NCBI GenBank assembly: GCA_944739405.2 | Contig: OX123196.2 | Location: 70,145,688-70,209,687 of the forward strand | Direction: 5' to 3' | From: Euclidia mi | Taxonomy: Eukaryota; Arthropoda; Insecta; Lepidoptera; Erebidae | DNA length: 64,000 nucleotides | Part shown: positions 1 through 13,300 of the stretch, piece after piece | Layout of the letters: every line of letters begins with the position of its first letter | Position numbering within the stretch: the first letter of the stretch is position 1 | Program-made: the position numbers and the translations under genes | The notes under the pieces: model-generated | Seen by the model: the letters and a program-made list of their open reading frames with translations, nothing else | What the model was told of the DNA's origin: nothing | Database searches by the model: none

Positions 1-421
1 TTGATAAATCATTTTTTTCGAAGAGAAAGAGACCCAAGACCTGCAAACCATGGCTCCGGGCTCAGTGGATTTCCCTCACCGCAAGGAACGAAGAAATATG
101 TATACTGCTACTTTATGACTATCATGTTGTAGGATACTGATGACGGTATTTTAGCCAGGCCAAGCCAGTCTTGTGGTTCTGCGACTCGAAAAACGATACA
201 CAAATAAAGACAGATTATCTTATTGAAGCCACAAAATTATATTTCTATCTAATGAGGCATCTGGCTGTTACTTGCCTTAGGAAAAGAATCGTTAGGCCAT
301 TTCGGAGGCCTTCGGGTGGTCTGAAAACTCTGACACCAGACGTAGAAGGCCACACTCACTCGAAACGAAAAAGCGTACGTTTTTTGACTGAGATGAAGAT
401 GATGTAATATTCTTACTCACC
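1..421. other. Bmcp intron sequence after the exon 4 copy
   Basis: No coding exon was recognised. The right end (412-422) holds the GTGAGTAAG donor belonging to the damaged exon 4 copy. The rest looks like ordinary intron DNA; the next true Bmcp exon must lie to the left of the window. Confidence 0.5.
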
Positions 422-429
422 CTCATAAC

Positions 430-962
430 CACAGACATAGATCTACATAGATAACGCAAATGCATGCACTTCGCGTGTCTGAACCCCGACCAAGCGTCGA
501 GGTTGGTCGCCGCTAACTTCAGTCCCCGCGCGTCCGTTGTTGCAGCCGAACGTCCGCAAAAAACTAAAAAAATGCCTCGTTGCGTGATAATTAACTGCAA
601 TAGTCCAAAAATTTCGAGCACCTAAAGGCAGAAACATATTTCCTATCACAGGTAAGTTATTTTAAAATTATATTATGCGTAAATTCATATTAAAACTGTT
701 TTTAAGTATTCCAAGCTGCGTGTCGTTCCAGAACATACCTAACTATAAATTACCGTTAAGTAAACTTTATTCACATTACGTTGCCGCGTTTGCTTTGGAC
801 GTTTGATCTGACGTTGTGTGTTAGGAGACGATGAATATCGCACAAGCGATACTGTCGCAAATCGCTTCGGTACAGTTCGTACAGTAGGTATTAAAAAGTC
901 GGCACGCTTGGTTTCAATACAAATCGTGATAATTGCGTTATCTATGTAGATCTATATCTGTG
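430..962 (+). mobile_element. Small P-element/THAP-like DNA transposon inside the exon 4 copy
   Basis: The ends are 30-bp inverted repeats (430-459 and 933-962, one mismatch) starting CACAGA(C/T)ATAGATCTAC. They are flanked by a perfect 8-bp direct repeat CTCATAAC (422-429 and 963-970). Inside, on the plus strand at 572, ATG opens MPRCVIINCNS, which has the Met-Pro and Cys-x4-Cys start of a THAP zinc finger, soon stopped. A GTAAGT donor follows at about 648. THAP domains and 8-bp duplications are known from P-type transposases, so a deletion derivative of that superfamily is likely. hAT elements also make 8-bp duplications and remain an alternative. Confidence 0.7.
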
Positions 963-970
963 CTCATAAC

Positions 971-1112
971 CTCTAAAGGCGTGCTAGCCACAGCGCTCCC
1001 CAGACTAGCCAGCAGACTGGACGCGAAGTGGTTCTGAGGCGTATCTCCTAGAGGTACGGTGAGCCGCTTCTTGCAGGCGTCGTAGACCGGCAGCTCGACA
1101 GCCGCGATGACG
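971..1112 (-). pseudogene. Duplicated, interrupted copy of the end of Bmcp exon 4
   Basis: Minus-strand sequence here repeats the last part of exon 4, from VIAAVELPVYDACKK to STPLEVM. The final bases of the copy, with an intact GTGAGTAAG donor, lie at 422-412, because a transposon (430-962) has split it. The first ~60 nt are nearly identical to exon 4. The remainder has roughly fifteen base differences, of which only two change the protein (Leu to Gln and Asp to Glu). No AG acceptor precedes the copy: it follows GTGAGTGATACAATTTC, the start of the exon 4 intron. It is therefore probably not spliced in. It could also reflect two haplotypes wrongly joined in an assembly. Confidence 0.8.
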
Positions 1113-1128
1113 AAATTGTATCACTCAC

Positions 1129-1386
1129 CCTCATGACATCCAGCGGCGTGCTAGCCACAGCACTCCCCAAGCTCGCCAATAAACTCGACGCGAAGTGATT
1201 CAGAGGCGTATCTCCTAGAGGTACGGTGAGCCGCTTCTTGCAGGCGTCGTAGACCGGCAGCTCGACGGCTGCGATGACGGCGGCGCGTTGCGAGGTGGGC
1301 CCGACTCCTCGCCACAGACCGCGCATACCTTCCAGCTGGTAGATGCAGATGAAGCAGCGGACAAGGCCGCGCTTTTCGTCGCCCAC
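1129..1386 (-). CDS. Bmcp: Bmcp coding exon 4
   Basis: The acceptor is TTTTCCAG just before 1386 and the donor is GTGAGTGA from 1128. It gives 86 codons, beginning VGDEKRG and containing GLWRGVGPTSQRA, VELPVYD and the third signature TPLDVMR at its very end. The phase is 0 at both ends. The last ~150 nt of this exon are present a second time immediately downstream (971-1112, see the pseudo-exon entry). Confidence 0.94.
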
Positions 1387-4300
1387 CTGGAAAAGGATAT
1401 AATTTTTTTCGACTTAGTGCCAGACCACATGGATCTTAACTGGGATTTCCAGATTGCCGGCCAAACTGGAATTCGTCAACCACATGTTATTATTATATGT
1501 TTGAAGGACAGTGTGAGTGAGTCGTACTGTCTCGCCACTTCCAGAAGTGCTCATCTCATAGGGCTTTAACATATATTTAGAAAAGATCATGATGCACGAA
1601 ATCGAAACAGTCTGAGCACACTGGTAGGGAACGTCATTATATCGACGGACTCGTTATCCAGCATGCATGCGGCTTTCTTGTCGTATGAGTGTTGAATGAT
1701 GAACACAGCACTCGCCTTGTGTCGATATGGCGGACACGTGTAGCGGAAAGGGAGGGTTCATCAGTAGGTATAATTAGGGTTAAGGCCTGAGGAGGAACGC
1801 GCACGCTGGCTAAACGCTGGTGGGACAGGGACCTAAGCTGCACGGGCTAGCTTTACCAGAATAGTGATACTCTTAAACAATCGCTTCCATAATCCAGAAG
1901 ACTGAACCACTCAGAGCGCTTAGACTTAGTAAGTACCTACTTCTTGACTGACTACTACGGCTGCCCCATTCTAAGGTGGACACCAGCCTTATTATAAAAC
2001 TAGCCGTTGCCAGCGGTTTCACCCGCGTACTGAGGGAACTACTTCGCGTACCCAAAAAACCCAAATATCTTACGGACCCGTATTTTTTCTAAAATAAAAT
2101 ATAGCCTATGTTACTCGCAGATAATGTAGCTTTCTAATGGTGAAAGAATATTTAAAATCGGTCCAGTAGTTTTTGAGTTTATCCATTACAAACAAACAAA
2201 CAAAAATACAAATTTTTGCTCTTTATAATATTAGTGTAGACAGAAAAGGCATTCCTCACCTGCATCCTAACCTTCAGCACATCAGTAGGGTTTGCGATCG
2301 CGCTGGACAAGCCCCCAGCGAACGCTGCGCAGAACGTATTAGTGGGCACGTGTTCTATACTGCCGCCGTCCGCCCGGTGGCCCGCGATCCACTGCTTCAT
2401 CGAGTAGTACGTGCCGAACTTTATCGTGCCGTATGTCGCCTGACGGAGGACCGCTGGCCAGATGCTGGAGTGGAAATATTTGGAGTAAGTATAGAGGCTG
2501 TGGCACCAGACGTCGTCGTAGCAGAGGTAGGCCTCCCTCAAGATGACCTTGTTGGGATCACGGGCAGCGGATGGATGCGAGTGGCACAAGATCGGTCCAT
2601 GAGGTGCCTTGGGGGCAATGGATGACAGTGCATAATATTAGTGGCTACAAAAGAATGGAATGAATGTGGGCTGGATGAGGAAGCCAGAGGACCAGTCGTT
2701 GTGTCATATGTTAGGAGAGGCCTATGTGCAACAGTCGTTGGCATATATAGCAGGAAGGCCCTGCCCATCCTTTAAGGTCTAGTGCCCATCCCAGAATTGT
2801 TGTTACCTATCCGAAAGTCTAGACTGGACACCTAAAAAACTACTGTATTTTGAAGACCTAGACCCACCATGAAAAATAACCATAGATACACCAACGACAG
2901 CAGTGGACTGCAATGGGCTGACAGATTGATCGATAGTGGCTACAACAGCGGATAGAGGCGGCCAGAAGGTATGGAACCCTTTGGTCTGCAGTGGAACAGG
3001 TTAGGCTGCAAATAACAAATACGAGGGGCTACGAAAATCTTACCAGAGGATATAGGTCGGTTCACGAAAGTTGACCACAAATGGCGGCCGTCGCGCATAT
3101 GTACATTCGTGCACCAATGGGGTGGCTCTATTCTTGACGCATTTAGAATGCGTCAAGAACGGAGCCACGCCATTGGCATTCCAGCCGCGCCTCACCCCGC
3201 ACCTCCACGGGGACTTAAAAATGATTTCTGCGCAGTGGTCATCTTTCGTGAACCGACCTATAGTAATGTACCATTTCCTGGGGTACGCTGACTAAAGAGT
3301 AAAGGATGAGTAATAATACTAAGAGGCAACAATATCGCCGAATATTTTATGAAATGACGAATATGTGGTAAGGTATACCAGCAGTAGCATTTTCCTTTTT
3401 TTACAAGCTAAAGAAGGCAGGATGTTAGGATTGTACATCTCGAAAACACAATTATCGGTTTCTTTTTGTCTAGCCACTGCCCAAGTTCGATCCAAGCATC
3501 CGTCCGGAAAAGCCGATATTGGCCGTCCCACCGAACTGTGTTCGTTGTTTTTTAGCACTGCAGAGGGCCTAGCCAAATGGGATTCGCTTCTGATGTCTAC
3601 TTCCACTAACGCTTGGTTACCATGGCAACACAAGGAATTCCTTCTTCGTTGATCACTTGTCATATCGAAAGGCTATGTCAGATCCATACATTGCATTGCA
3701 CTTAGCGATAAGCGTTATCGCTAATCGAATGCCATTTGGCTACATGCTGTTTAGTGCTGCCAAAGAGCTCAGATATTTACATAGAGGCGCATTTCTTATG
3801 GGCGCTCTGAAGACAAACTTTCTGTGACCCAAATTGCCACTTGGCGGCGTGGCAGTCGCGCTGTGACAGCTGTCCCTACGAGAGCAAGAGAGACGAACGT
3901 TCCTCTTGTGTATCTTAACTACGAGAGCAATAGATACGGAGAACGACGCCAGCGCCGACAACGACGCCAGCGCCGACAACGGCGCCAACTACTAACTAAA
4001 CTGAAGACAATCTCCACGTGGAATCGGCACACGAAATCCTTAAAAACTGCGCTTCTATGTAAATCTGTATTCATTGGTACTGCAATGACTTGATGGCGAA
4101 GATACCTAAAAGAGAGAATCATTCCCCAGCGTTCTCACTCATCGAACAAAACGCAACATGGTCGCACATCAATATTTTGTCATCGAATTGTAGATACTAG
4201 TATTAGCCGAGACGGAAACCTGTTCCCCCAGCCACAAACACGGAACCCTGAAATCTTACTACAAAAATAAACCACATTAGGTTTATTTCTGCCGTAATGC

Positions 4301-7300
4301 CAAAATTATGCGTAAACTTTATTAACCAAGCCTCATTATACGACGTATTTATTAGTCGCGTGCACAATAACAACAAAAGTTTCTTATAGTTTACGTTTAA
4401 AAGACTTGGCTGGCACGCTGCCCAAAATTTACACCAGTAATCGAAGTTATTAGGTCTTTCAGACATAAAGTACGATGACATGAATTACTTTGCGGTTTTT
4501 ATGACTTACTATTTTGGCAAGGCCGCACGCGAAATGTTAAATACTTACTACAAAACAAATGGTCAGTTAATTAATTCTCAGAATTGTCGCAAAAAAATTA
4601 TGCTTGTTTGAACGTTCTATCTCAAGAACAATAAGGCCGTTCGTAGTTTTTTTTCAGGTCTGGTAGAAATTTTTTGGAGGTTTTTGTTTGGCTGAGAATT
4701 CGATTTTCGACCGGTTTTTTTATTGGACTGGTCTTTGCGTGACAAGGACGGTGACTTATTCGATACCTAGATATGTAAATGAAATAACAGCAAAAGCAAC
4801 ACATCATCGTTTATCTAAATATAGACTTTGCTGCGATTCGATCACCTCATTAAAAACACATAATCTCTTCATTACTCCACACATCTTTTAATTAGCAACC
4901 GACAATAAGTAGGTGACTACAATAAAATCATTAACCATTTTAAATGTACCCTTCCAACACATTTAAAACATTACCAGCGCAAATAAAAGTTATACCGAAT
5001 AAATTAAAATTCTAGCAAACAGCTCATAAAATCGAATTTACGCCAAAAATTCGCGAGTACTTTCTATGGGACATTCGCTACATTTTAAATAAAGAGTATT
5101 TATGTACGACCTACTTAGACAATGCTCTGAAAAAGAAACAGATTTAGGTTGTGTATACCACAGACAATTTTATTATTCTTATGGAATACGGAGTTCGCCC
5201 GCGCTAAGGCGTATTGTACTGTGCAATGTGCAGAGGCTACAGTGTGTTGGATTGTTATTGGATGTTCTGATTTAATAAGTAAATAGTTTAGTGTTTATGC
5301 TTTGGATAAAGAGGGCAAACATGATAATGATATCAGGCCTGTACATATCTATCTGTCCCCTGCAGGGCACGGGATATGGGCATCTTCGCACTATGAGAGA
5401 TATAAGACATTTGGGACTTGGGAATATTTTATCATCATCATCATCAGCCTGCAAGAGTCCACTGCTGGGAGCCCGATTTTCGGCTATATATGGAAATATT
5501 TGCGACTGTTTAATTCTAAATTCGTGAAATCTTTCTCTCGAAATAAATACGATAGGACTTTCACTTAGAATACTACTTTAAAATATTAAAGTAAACAATT
5601 AACTACTCATCAGAAGGTCATCCTCAAACACTTCAAAACCTGCGGTTACTTACTTCCAAGCAACTCAGGCTCATCGGTGAATCCCAGGTGCATCAACTAT
5701 CATGTCCTTTTAAAAGATTCTCTGTAATTTGAATCATATGTGATTCATAATAATTCATTTTCTATTGTCTCTCGCTGGACATTGAGTATGTTAAGATAGA
5801 GCCGGCACTAACATGCAGGTCAGGACATCCGAAGAATAACTGGCAAGGTGTACCCTGAACCTTGTACACCCTTAGAGCAACTAGAACCCGTCAATAGTAC
5901 AATTGAGATGACCATCGCAAAAATTTTGTGGTTGGCGTAGTGGTTTAAGGCTGAGGCTACATTAGGCCGCGACGCGACCTGCGACACATGAGCGATTAAA
6001 ACAAATAAATGAATGCTCACATATATGTCTACACCGTACATCAATGTACGTATATTTATAGCGATCTTTGATTTCTTTATGCGATAGAAACAACATAACT
6101 GAAATCACGGTATCGGCTACATCAAAATATTATCTGCGAAATTGAAGTGAATTTATTAGAAAAGCAGCATGAATCGCTCTTGCTCTTTCGTTGTGGAGCA
6201 TGTGTACTGTAGCCTCGTCATCGCCGAATATACGCCGAAATTTCGCTTGTATTGTAATGTAGCCTTACTATGTTTTTCTCGTTTCGTTCTTCCAGTCGCA
6301 TCGCAAATCGCTGCCTACTGTAGCATCAGCCTAAAGGTCGCCTCGCCGTTTAGCACTGCCCCGAATGGTGTGGGTTCGATCCCCATAAACACTTCGTGTG
6401 ATACACAATTTCGAGTCTGAGTCTACTATGCATCGTCTGCTTGTATGTTTGTAAGTCCCAGACCCTGGATTTATTCCTAACACGGCAATAATTATAAAAA
6501 AGGGAAAACATTCGTAAACGTCTGTACAAAAATGCCTTTGTACAGCAGCGTATATTTTTAGCATTGTTTACATGTTCCCACTTTCCCTGAGACAAGTGCG
6601 CATAATTCAGCGCAAACGTGCAAGGCTGAAAATAAATCGCGCGACCACGCCAAAGTGTTCGCAAGGATGACTCAAACAACACTATTATCGTACTTAGAAT
6701 AACTATTACCTATAGGGAAAAATTTAATATTTTAGGAATAACTAATATTGTTGGTGATTGCTGGTGACGAATTAAGAATACGGAATGTCACCACCCATAT
6801 CATCCAATGGGTGTCGTAAGAGCCGACAGAGGGAGCATATTATGCAGAGAACAACACTGTAAGAGAAGGAAAACTTGATACAAACCCTATACCAACCCGT
6901 TTGGCCAGCGTGGTATAGTAGGCCAATTCCTCCTTACAAAGGAGAGGCTTAGTCCAGCAGTGGACTGTTAAAGATGATGATGAGAGATGAATTTTATTAT
7001 ATCTTACTAAATCTCCTAAAATACTAATGAATATCTTACTACTATTATAAACGCGAAAGTTGGTGAGAACGGATAGATTTTTTTCTCTTTCACGCAAAAT
7101 CTACAGACCAGATTTAGCCTAAACTTTGCAGTAATAAACGTAGCTTAAAGTTCAAAATAATCGATGCCCACGTGAACATAGCCGCGGGCGAAATTAAGTC
7201 AATTATAGTTTTATCTACAACAAGAGCATGACTGCACACGCGTACACATTTTTGCTTTTAACCAGTGGCGTAGCGTGCCTTGTCGGGGCCCCGTATAAAA

Positions 7301-10300
7301 ATTTTTTTGGAGGCCCTTATATGGAGGTAAAGATTTTTCACGAAAGAAAAAAAATATTGTGAGAAGTAATATTTATTTATCACATAATTTACCCATTTTA
7401 CAAATAAAAATCGAATTTTAAATATTCACTCTCCTTGCCTTTTTATCGGCAAACTGATTTATTAAATCATTTATGGCTGATGATGATTTTAGTTTTTCTA
7501 AAGTTTCTGCCTCTATGGACAATAGTGAGATGTCTGACAGCCGTTCTTGTCCCATCGAAGTTCTTAAGTAATTTTTTATTAGTTTTAATTTTGAAAAACT
7601 TCTTTCTGCCGTTGCGGTTGTAACTGGAAGGGTCAAGAATAAAAAGCATGCTGTGATTACCTCGGGAAAACTGGATGCAAGACTATTGAATTTTACTAGC
7701 AATAATTCAATGAGTTCTTTAATGGTATAATTTTTTTTAATTTCAGAATTTAAGCATGTTTTTAGAGCCTTTAATTGGTCACAAAGATTAAGTGAGATGT
7801 CTTTACTGTATTTAGCAGACAGTTTTCCGGAAGCGTTTAATATCTCTTCGCTTGAAGAAGATAGGAGTTTCTCCGGTTGTAATATTTCGAATATACTACT
7901 CAGGTTGCAAAGGCTCTGAAATCTTTCTGTAGTTTGAGAAATTAATATATCTAAACAGCAATAGTATACATTGACTTTGAAATAGGATTCCGGGTCGGAA
8001 ATTCTCTCATCTTGTGATAACTCATCAAAAAAACGCTTCGTTATCTTTCGCCTACTGTTTTTAAAAACAGTTGTTACCCCCCACTTTTTTGCTAAATCTT
8101 TGGATTCATTTAGCAAACTATTAAATGAATTCTGATTTCTTAATTGGCACAGTCTATTTAAAAGATTACTTAATAAAATACTAGATTTCTGTAAGTCATT
8201 ATTTTCATGCTGTAGAGCTTTAGAAACAGGATTAATAATTTCAAATAGTGAAGAAAAAAATGTAACGAGCACTAAGAAATCAAAACTCTCTAAAATATTA
8301 ATTATACTTTTACATTCTTCACGTTCATCTTTTTTATTTGAAATTAAATTTAGTTGGTACAAAGTTTTCATGATTAGTAAAAAATTTTTCTTTACTGCTA
8401 ATAAAGCGTCGTTCCTAGAAGACCATCTGGTAGGACATACCTTTTTAAGGGTAATCAAATATTTTTCAGATAAATCGTCACTTAGTATAGCCCAGCGTTT
8501 TATACTATTGCCAAAAAAAGTATATATTTTTTCTAAATTATCGAAAAAAGTCGATACTTCACGAACATGTCTCGCAGCATCGTTCAAAACCAAGTTTAAA
8601 GCGTGCGCAGCACAATGAACATAATCGGCATTTGGAGCATGCTCTTTTATTAGGGTTTGTAATCCTCCATACACACCCGACATAACATTTGCTCCATCGT
8701 ATCCCTGTCCTCTACATTTAGTCAAATCAATTCCATATTCTTTAGTCAAATTTAAAATGACAGTTTTCAGACCTGCAGCACTGCAATCGGTTACTGCTAT
8801 GAATCCTAAAAAGGACTCACAGATTTTTATTTCTTTCGGCACATTATCATCATTTTCTGTAACCGAGATATATCGAAAAACTACAGATAGTTGGTCAATT
8901 TTTGACAAGTCTTGTGTTGTATCCAGAATTATTGTCAGAAATGGAGCTTTTTTAATTTCTGAGATAATACTGTTCCTAACGTTAGTACCAAGCAAACTAA
9001 TAATTTCGTTTTGAATCGTAGGGCTTAAATAATTTATTTCACCTTTCGGTTTTAGAAAAAGTTCTTTTAAAGTTGCATCATAGTTAGATAGCAGACGTGA
9101 AATTGCCATAAAATTGCCAGAATCAGAATCATGCCCCCTCAAAGGTAGATTACAAGATACTAAAGTAATTATAACATTAATTATACGATGCAGTACATCT
9201 CTCCAGAATGTAATTTTACTATCGATTTCACTTTTCAATAGAGTATCGATGGTATTTCCTTGCAACCAATTATTATAAGAGAGTGAGGCACTAATATGCT
9301 GCTGTGACTTTTCATGGTCAAGAATAGTTTGTGTGAAATTGCTTCTAACCGAAACACCGTTAACCCAAGCAGAGGAGTACGATTTGTTTTGACGATCTGC
9401 TAATAACCAACAGAAGTGACAGTACGGTTTGTTTAAAACGTTAGAATAACATAACCATGGTCTTATAATTTTTATGCCTGCCTGATTGAAATATGAATAA
9501 TAATAAGCTGAAAAAGGTCGGTTATTTTCTGAAACTTTTGGAAATGGTCCTTGTGGTTTAAATGGACCCAATTTAAAAATTATTTTTCGTTCGCATTCAG
9601 TTAAATTGTCACCAAAATTTCCTCTATCTGATGAAATTATATTACAATCTGCATTATCTGCAGATATATCAGAATCGTTGACTTGAGGTTCCTCGATTTC
9701 TGGATGGACATCCGATAAAGTATGTGCTTGGCTTTCTTCTATTTCCGGATGGATATGTGACGAAGAACATGCTTCAGAAGAATCTAAAAATAAACGAGTA
9801 ATTGCTAAAAAATAAATACGAATGCTTTGATACTAAACTAAAAAGAGTTATATATAAATAAATAAATTTACTAAGGGTCACAGTTAGAGAGTGTTCAGTT
9901 CAGACGCACACAGATTCTACGCGGATTGTGCTCGTACCTATTAGTAGATACAAAATCACCTGCAGCCCGTCCGTGCATTACTATACACCTGCGTGCTATT
10001 TAAACGCAGCGCGTAGTGTAGTGGCCATACAAAACGAGAACCCGAAAGCGAGTCTGCACATCTGAAGTTCTCAACACGCAATTAACGATACGATACAGAC
10101 TGATAAACAAACAACAAAACAAATCGATCCTATAGATAAGTTAGAATTTTGTTTTTTTTTAACCAAGGCACGGAACCCTAAAAACAGTATAATTGTGAAA
10201 ATCGAGGGGGGAGACAACTTTTTGTAACGGACAGATGGACAGACCGAAATTAAAAGATTTCCTTGTTTATCACTACGGGCCCCTAATAAATGGGTTGGGT

Positions 10301-13300
10301 AGTAGTGTAGTACTTACCTTTCCAATCTAAATCACTCACAGTATCTTGTCTCTGAAAAAATGAAGAAATTTTGGGCACTTTTTTTATAACCTCGTCCCTT
10401 TTCTGTTTAATTTTTCTTTTCTCAGCGCCGCTGGGATAATCTCTTTTCCTTTCACTCATTTCTTTTACAAATCGTTACTAATACTGCTAAACCAGAAGAA
10501 CAATATTGTTTGTGCTGAATTACAATGTAATGCACATTTATATAAAGCGCGTAAATAAACAGTGCACTGCACTCCGTGGTTTAACATCCAATGCAAAGTA
10601 CAACAACGTACACGTACATCGCGATATCGATGAAGGATTCCCGGGGATTCCCCGCTGAGTTGAAGATGAAGTAAGTAAAACGGGGAAGTCCCGCAGCCCG
10701 CCATAACGATGTAGTGTTGCCAACTTTTGAACGCACGCTTAAGGCGGGAAAAAAAGGAATTGCTTTATAGAATTTTGTCATTTGTAAAATAAAATAAATT
10801 AGAAAGTTTTTATTCTTTTTCCTTACACACTTTGGGGGCCCCCGTGGCCCGGGGGCCCCGTATAATTGATACGGCAAATACGGCGGTAGCTACGCCCCTG
10901 CTTTTAACACTAGAAAGACCAACGCCGTCAATTTGACGGTACGGCGATTTCATTCTTAAATATTTTACAAACTATGTTTTTGTTCCTTTTCGTATTTTAT
11001 TACTTTTCCTAATTTGTTAATGTTAGCTTAAATCTTTATAGAAAACCATTAGTATATATGTGGTATATGAGATTATCTTTGCAAATACCTACTAAGACCG
11101 CACACCGTCTGTTGAGGTGGACTGTAGTTTTTAATCTTCCAAAGGAATGAAACGCCTGGCTTGATGGTGAGTTGATTTATTTTGATCAGGATCGGCTTGT
11201 TGCTTCGGATTTCTTGAGAGAACTACTGCTGACTGAACTGAACTACCTCGGTGCAACAAACCGTCCTGCTTATGTTCTATTTTACAGGGTGCAAGTAGTG
11301 AGTGGATGTGAGCGCAACGCATTCGGTTCGGCCAATCACAGCGCTTCGTCCGAGTTTCACTTGTGGTGGCGTTCGGACAGGTTTCGACATGTTCAAACCT
11401 GTTCGATCGTGCTCGCGTCCACTTTACATCGTCATGTTTTAATTTCTTATTTACTATGGGATAATAAAACAACCTTAATCGAATAACAATAAACATTTCC
11501 CTACTCTCAAATCGTTTTTATTGAATCATCCTTATATCTACTTAAGTCTACGTATATATTCATATTTATTTACATTATTTATGATCATTACTTAATTATA
11601 TTACAAAGCTACGACGTCCGTAACATCCTCCCCCCGGCGCAGGGCTACCGTAGCCTTATCTTCCACGCAGAGGACGGCGAGCTTCGTCGTGGGACGCCGT
11701 AGGATGCCTGCTGTAGTCCTGACGTCGGCTGATCGCACCTTGCCGTCTGGACCGACGTATGTAGTCTCCACGACGCCTCGGGGCCACGTCCCTCGTGGCA
11801 GTGTGGGGTCGATGACGACAACCAGGTCGCCAACGCGCAGAGGTTGTCCTCGGTCGTCGGATGCCCCCCTGGGCACCAGCGTCGGCAGGTATTCATTTAC
11901 CCAGCGTCGCCAGAAATGGTCGGCGAGCGCCTGGGCAGCTCTCCACTGTTTTCGGCTGACCTCCTCGCAAGGCCCAGTATAGGGAAGGCCTGAGGAGGTC
12001 CCGATGAGGAAGTGGTTCGGAGTCAACGCCTCCGGATCCTTGGGATCGACGGAAACGTGGGTGAGAGGCCGAGAGTTTATAGAGTGTTCGGCCTCTACCA
12101 TCAGGGTCAGCAGCACTTCTTCTTTTAGCGCCCGCTGATGCAGTGTCGCCCCCAACGCCGTTTTGACAGAGCGTACTAATCGTTCCCACGCTCCCCCCAT
12201 ATGCGGCGCCCCTGGTGGTATGAACTTCCACTTCATTCGGTGTGAAAGTCCGAAGTGGGCGAATTCTTTGGCCCATTCTTCATAGGCCGTGCGCAGTTCT
12301 GTGTCTGCTCCTCGAAAATTGGTGCCATTGTCGGAGTACATTACTCGGGGCCAACCTCGTCGTGCTGCCATTCTTCTTATGGCCATTATAGCCGAGTCGG
12401 TCGACAGACTCGCCACCAGTTCCAGGTGAACTGCCCTGGTCACCAGGCAAGTGAACAGTGCTCCCCAGCGCTTCTCGTGTCTTCTTCCTATGACCACTGT
12501 CATTGGCCCAAAATAGTCGACTCCGCAGTGAATAAAGGGTCGCTGCGTCTCTGTTAGTCGTTCCATCGGTAGGTCCCCCGTGACTGGTGTCGCTCTTCTG
12601 ATGCGGCAAAGTTGGCATCGCTGCGCTATGGCTCTTACTGTAGGGCGCAGATTGATCACCCAGTACTTTTGCCTTAAGTCGTTGACCACGCGTTCGTTGT
12701 TTGCATGGCCGGCCCTTCGATGGGCGTCTTCTATTAGCAGTCTGGTAAACGGGTGCTTGCCGTGTAATATGACCGGCTTCTTCTTCATGTCTGGAACCGC
12801 AGCGTGCCCGATTCTCCCTCTCACTTTGAGAATCTGGTCTTCCAAGTAAGGGTCCAGTTTATACAGGCTACTGGACTTGGGCACTGGTCTTCCTTTTTCC
12901 AACAGTCTTATTTCTTCTGCGTAGTCGTCGAGCTGCGCTTGTTTCACCCATGTCTTCTCAGCCTTTTCTATCAGGTCGACGGTCATCTGGCTAGCTCGAT
13001 TTTTGTACTTTTCCTTGAAGAGAAAGAGTACCGCTGTAGTTCGTATCAGCTTCTCATATGAGGAGAATCTGCTTATGTCGGGCAGATGAGAAGCGTGTTT
13101 CTTTTCTGTGACTACATAAGTCACTTCTTCCTCTTGGTCTTCTTTCCTGGCTTTCTCTTTCGGCCAGAGTTCTTTTTCATCATATAGAAATTCAGGCCCG
13201 GTGAACCATCTGTCTTCTGGTTTCATTTGTAGTTTATAATTAGGGCGCGTTGCATCATCTGCCACGTTTTGTTCCGTGGGCACCCATCTCCATTGATTGG

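Noticed and set aside
1288..1569. 93-codon plus-strand frame
   Set aside because: It is the antisense shadow of Bmcp exon 4 and adjoining intron, with no known domain.
2173..2625. 150-codon open frame on the plus strand
   Set aside because: It lies antisense to Bmcp exon 3 and a LINE tail; the minus-strand exon has matching splice sites and strong family identity.
3319..3663. Overlapping 95-114-codon frames on both strands
   Set aside because: No recognisable motif and no splice signals; open on both strands as expected by chance.
4203..4481. 92-codon minus-strand frame
   Set aside because: AT-rich, no domain, no splice context.
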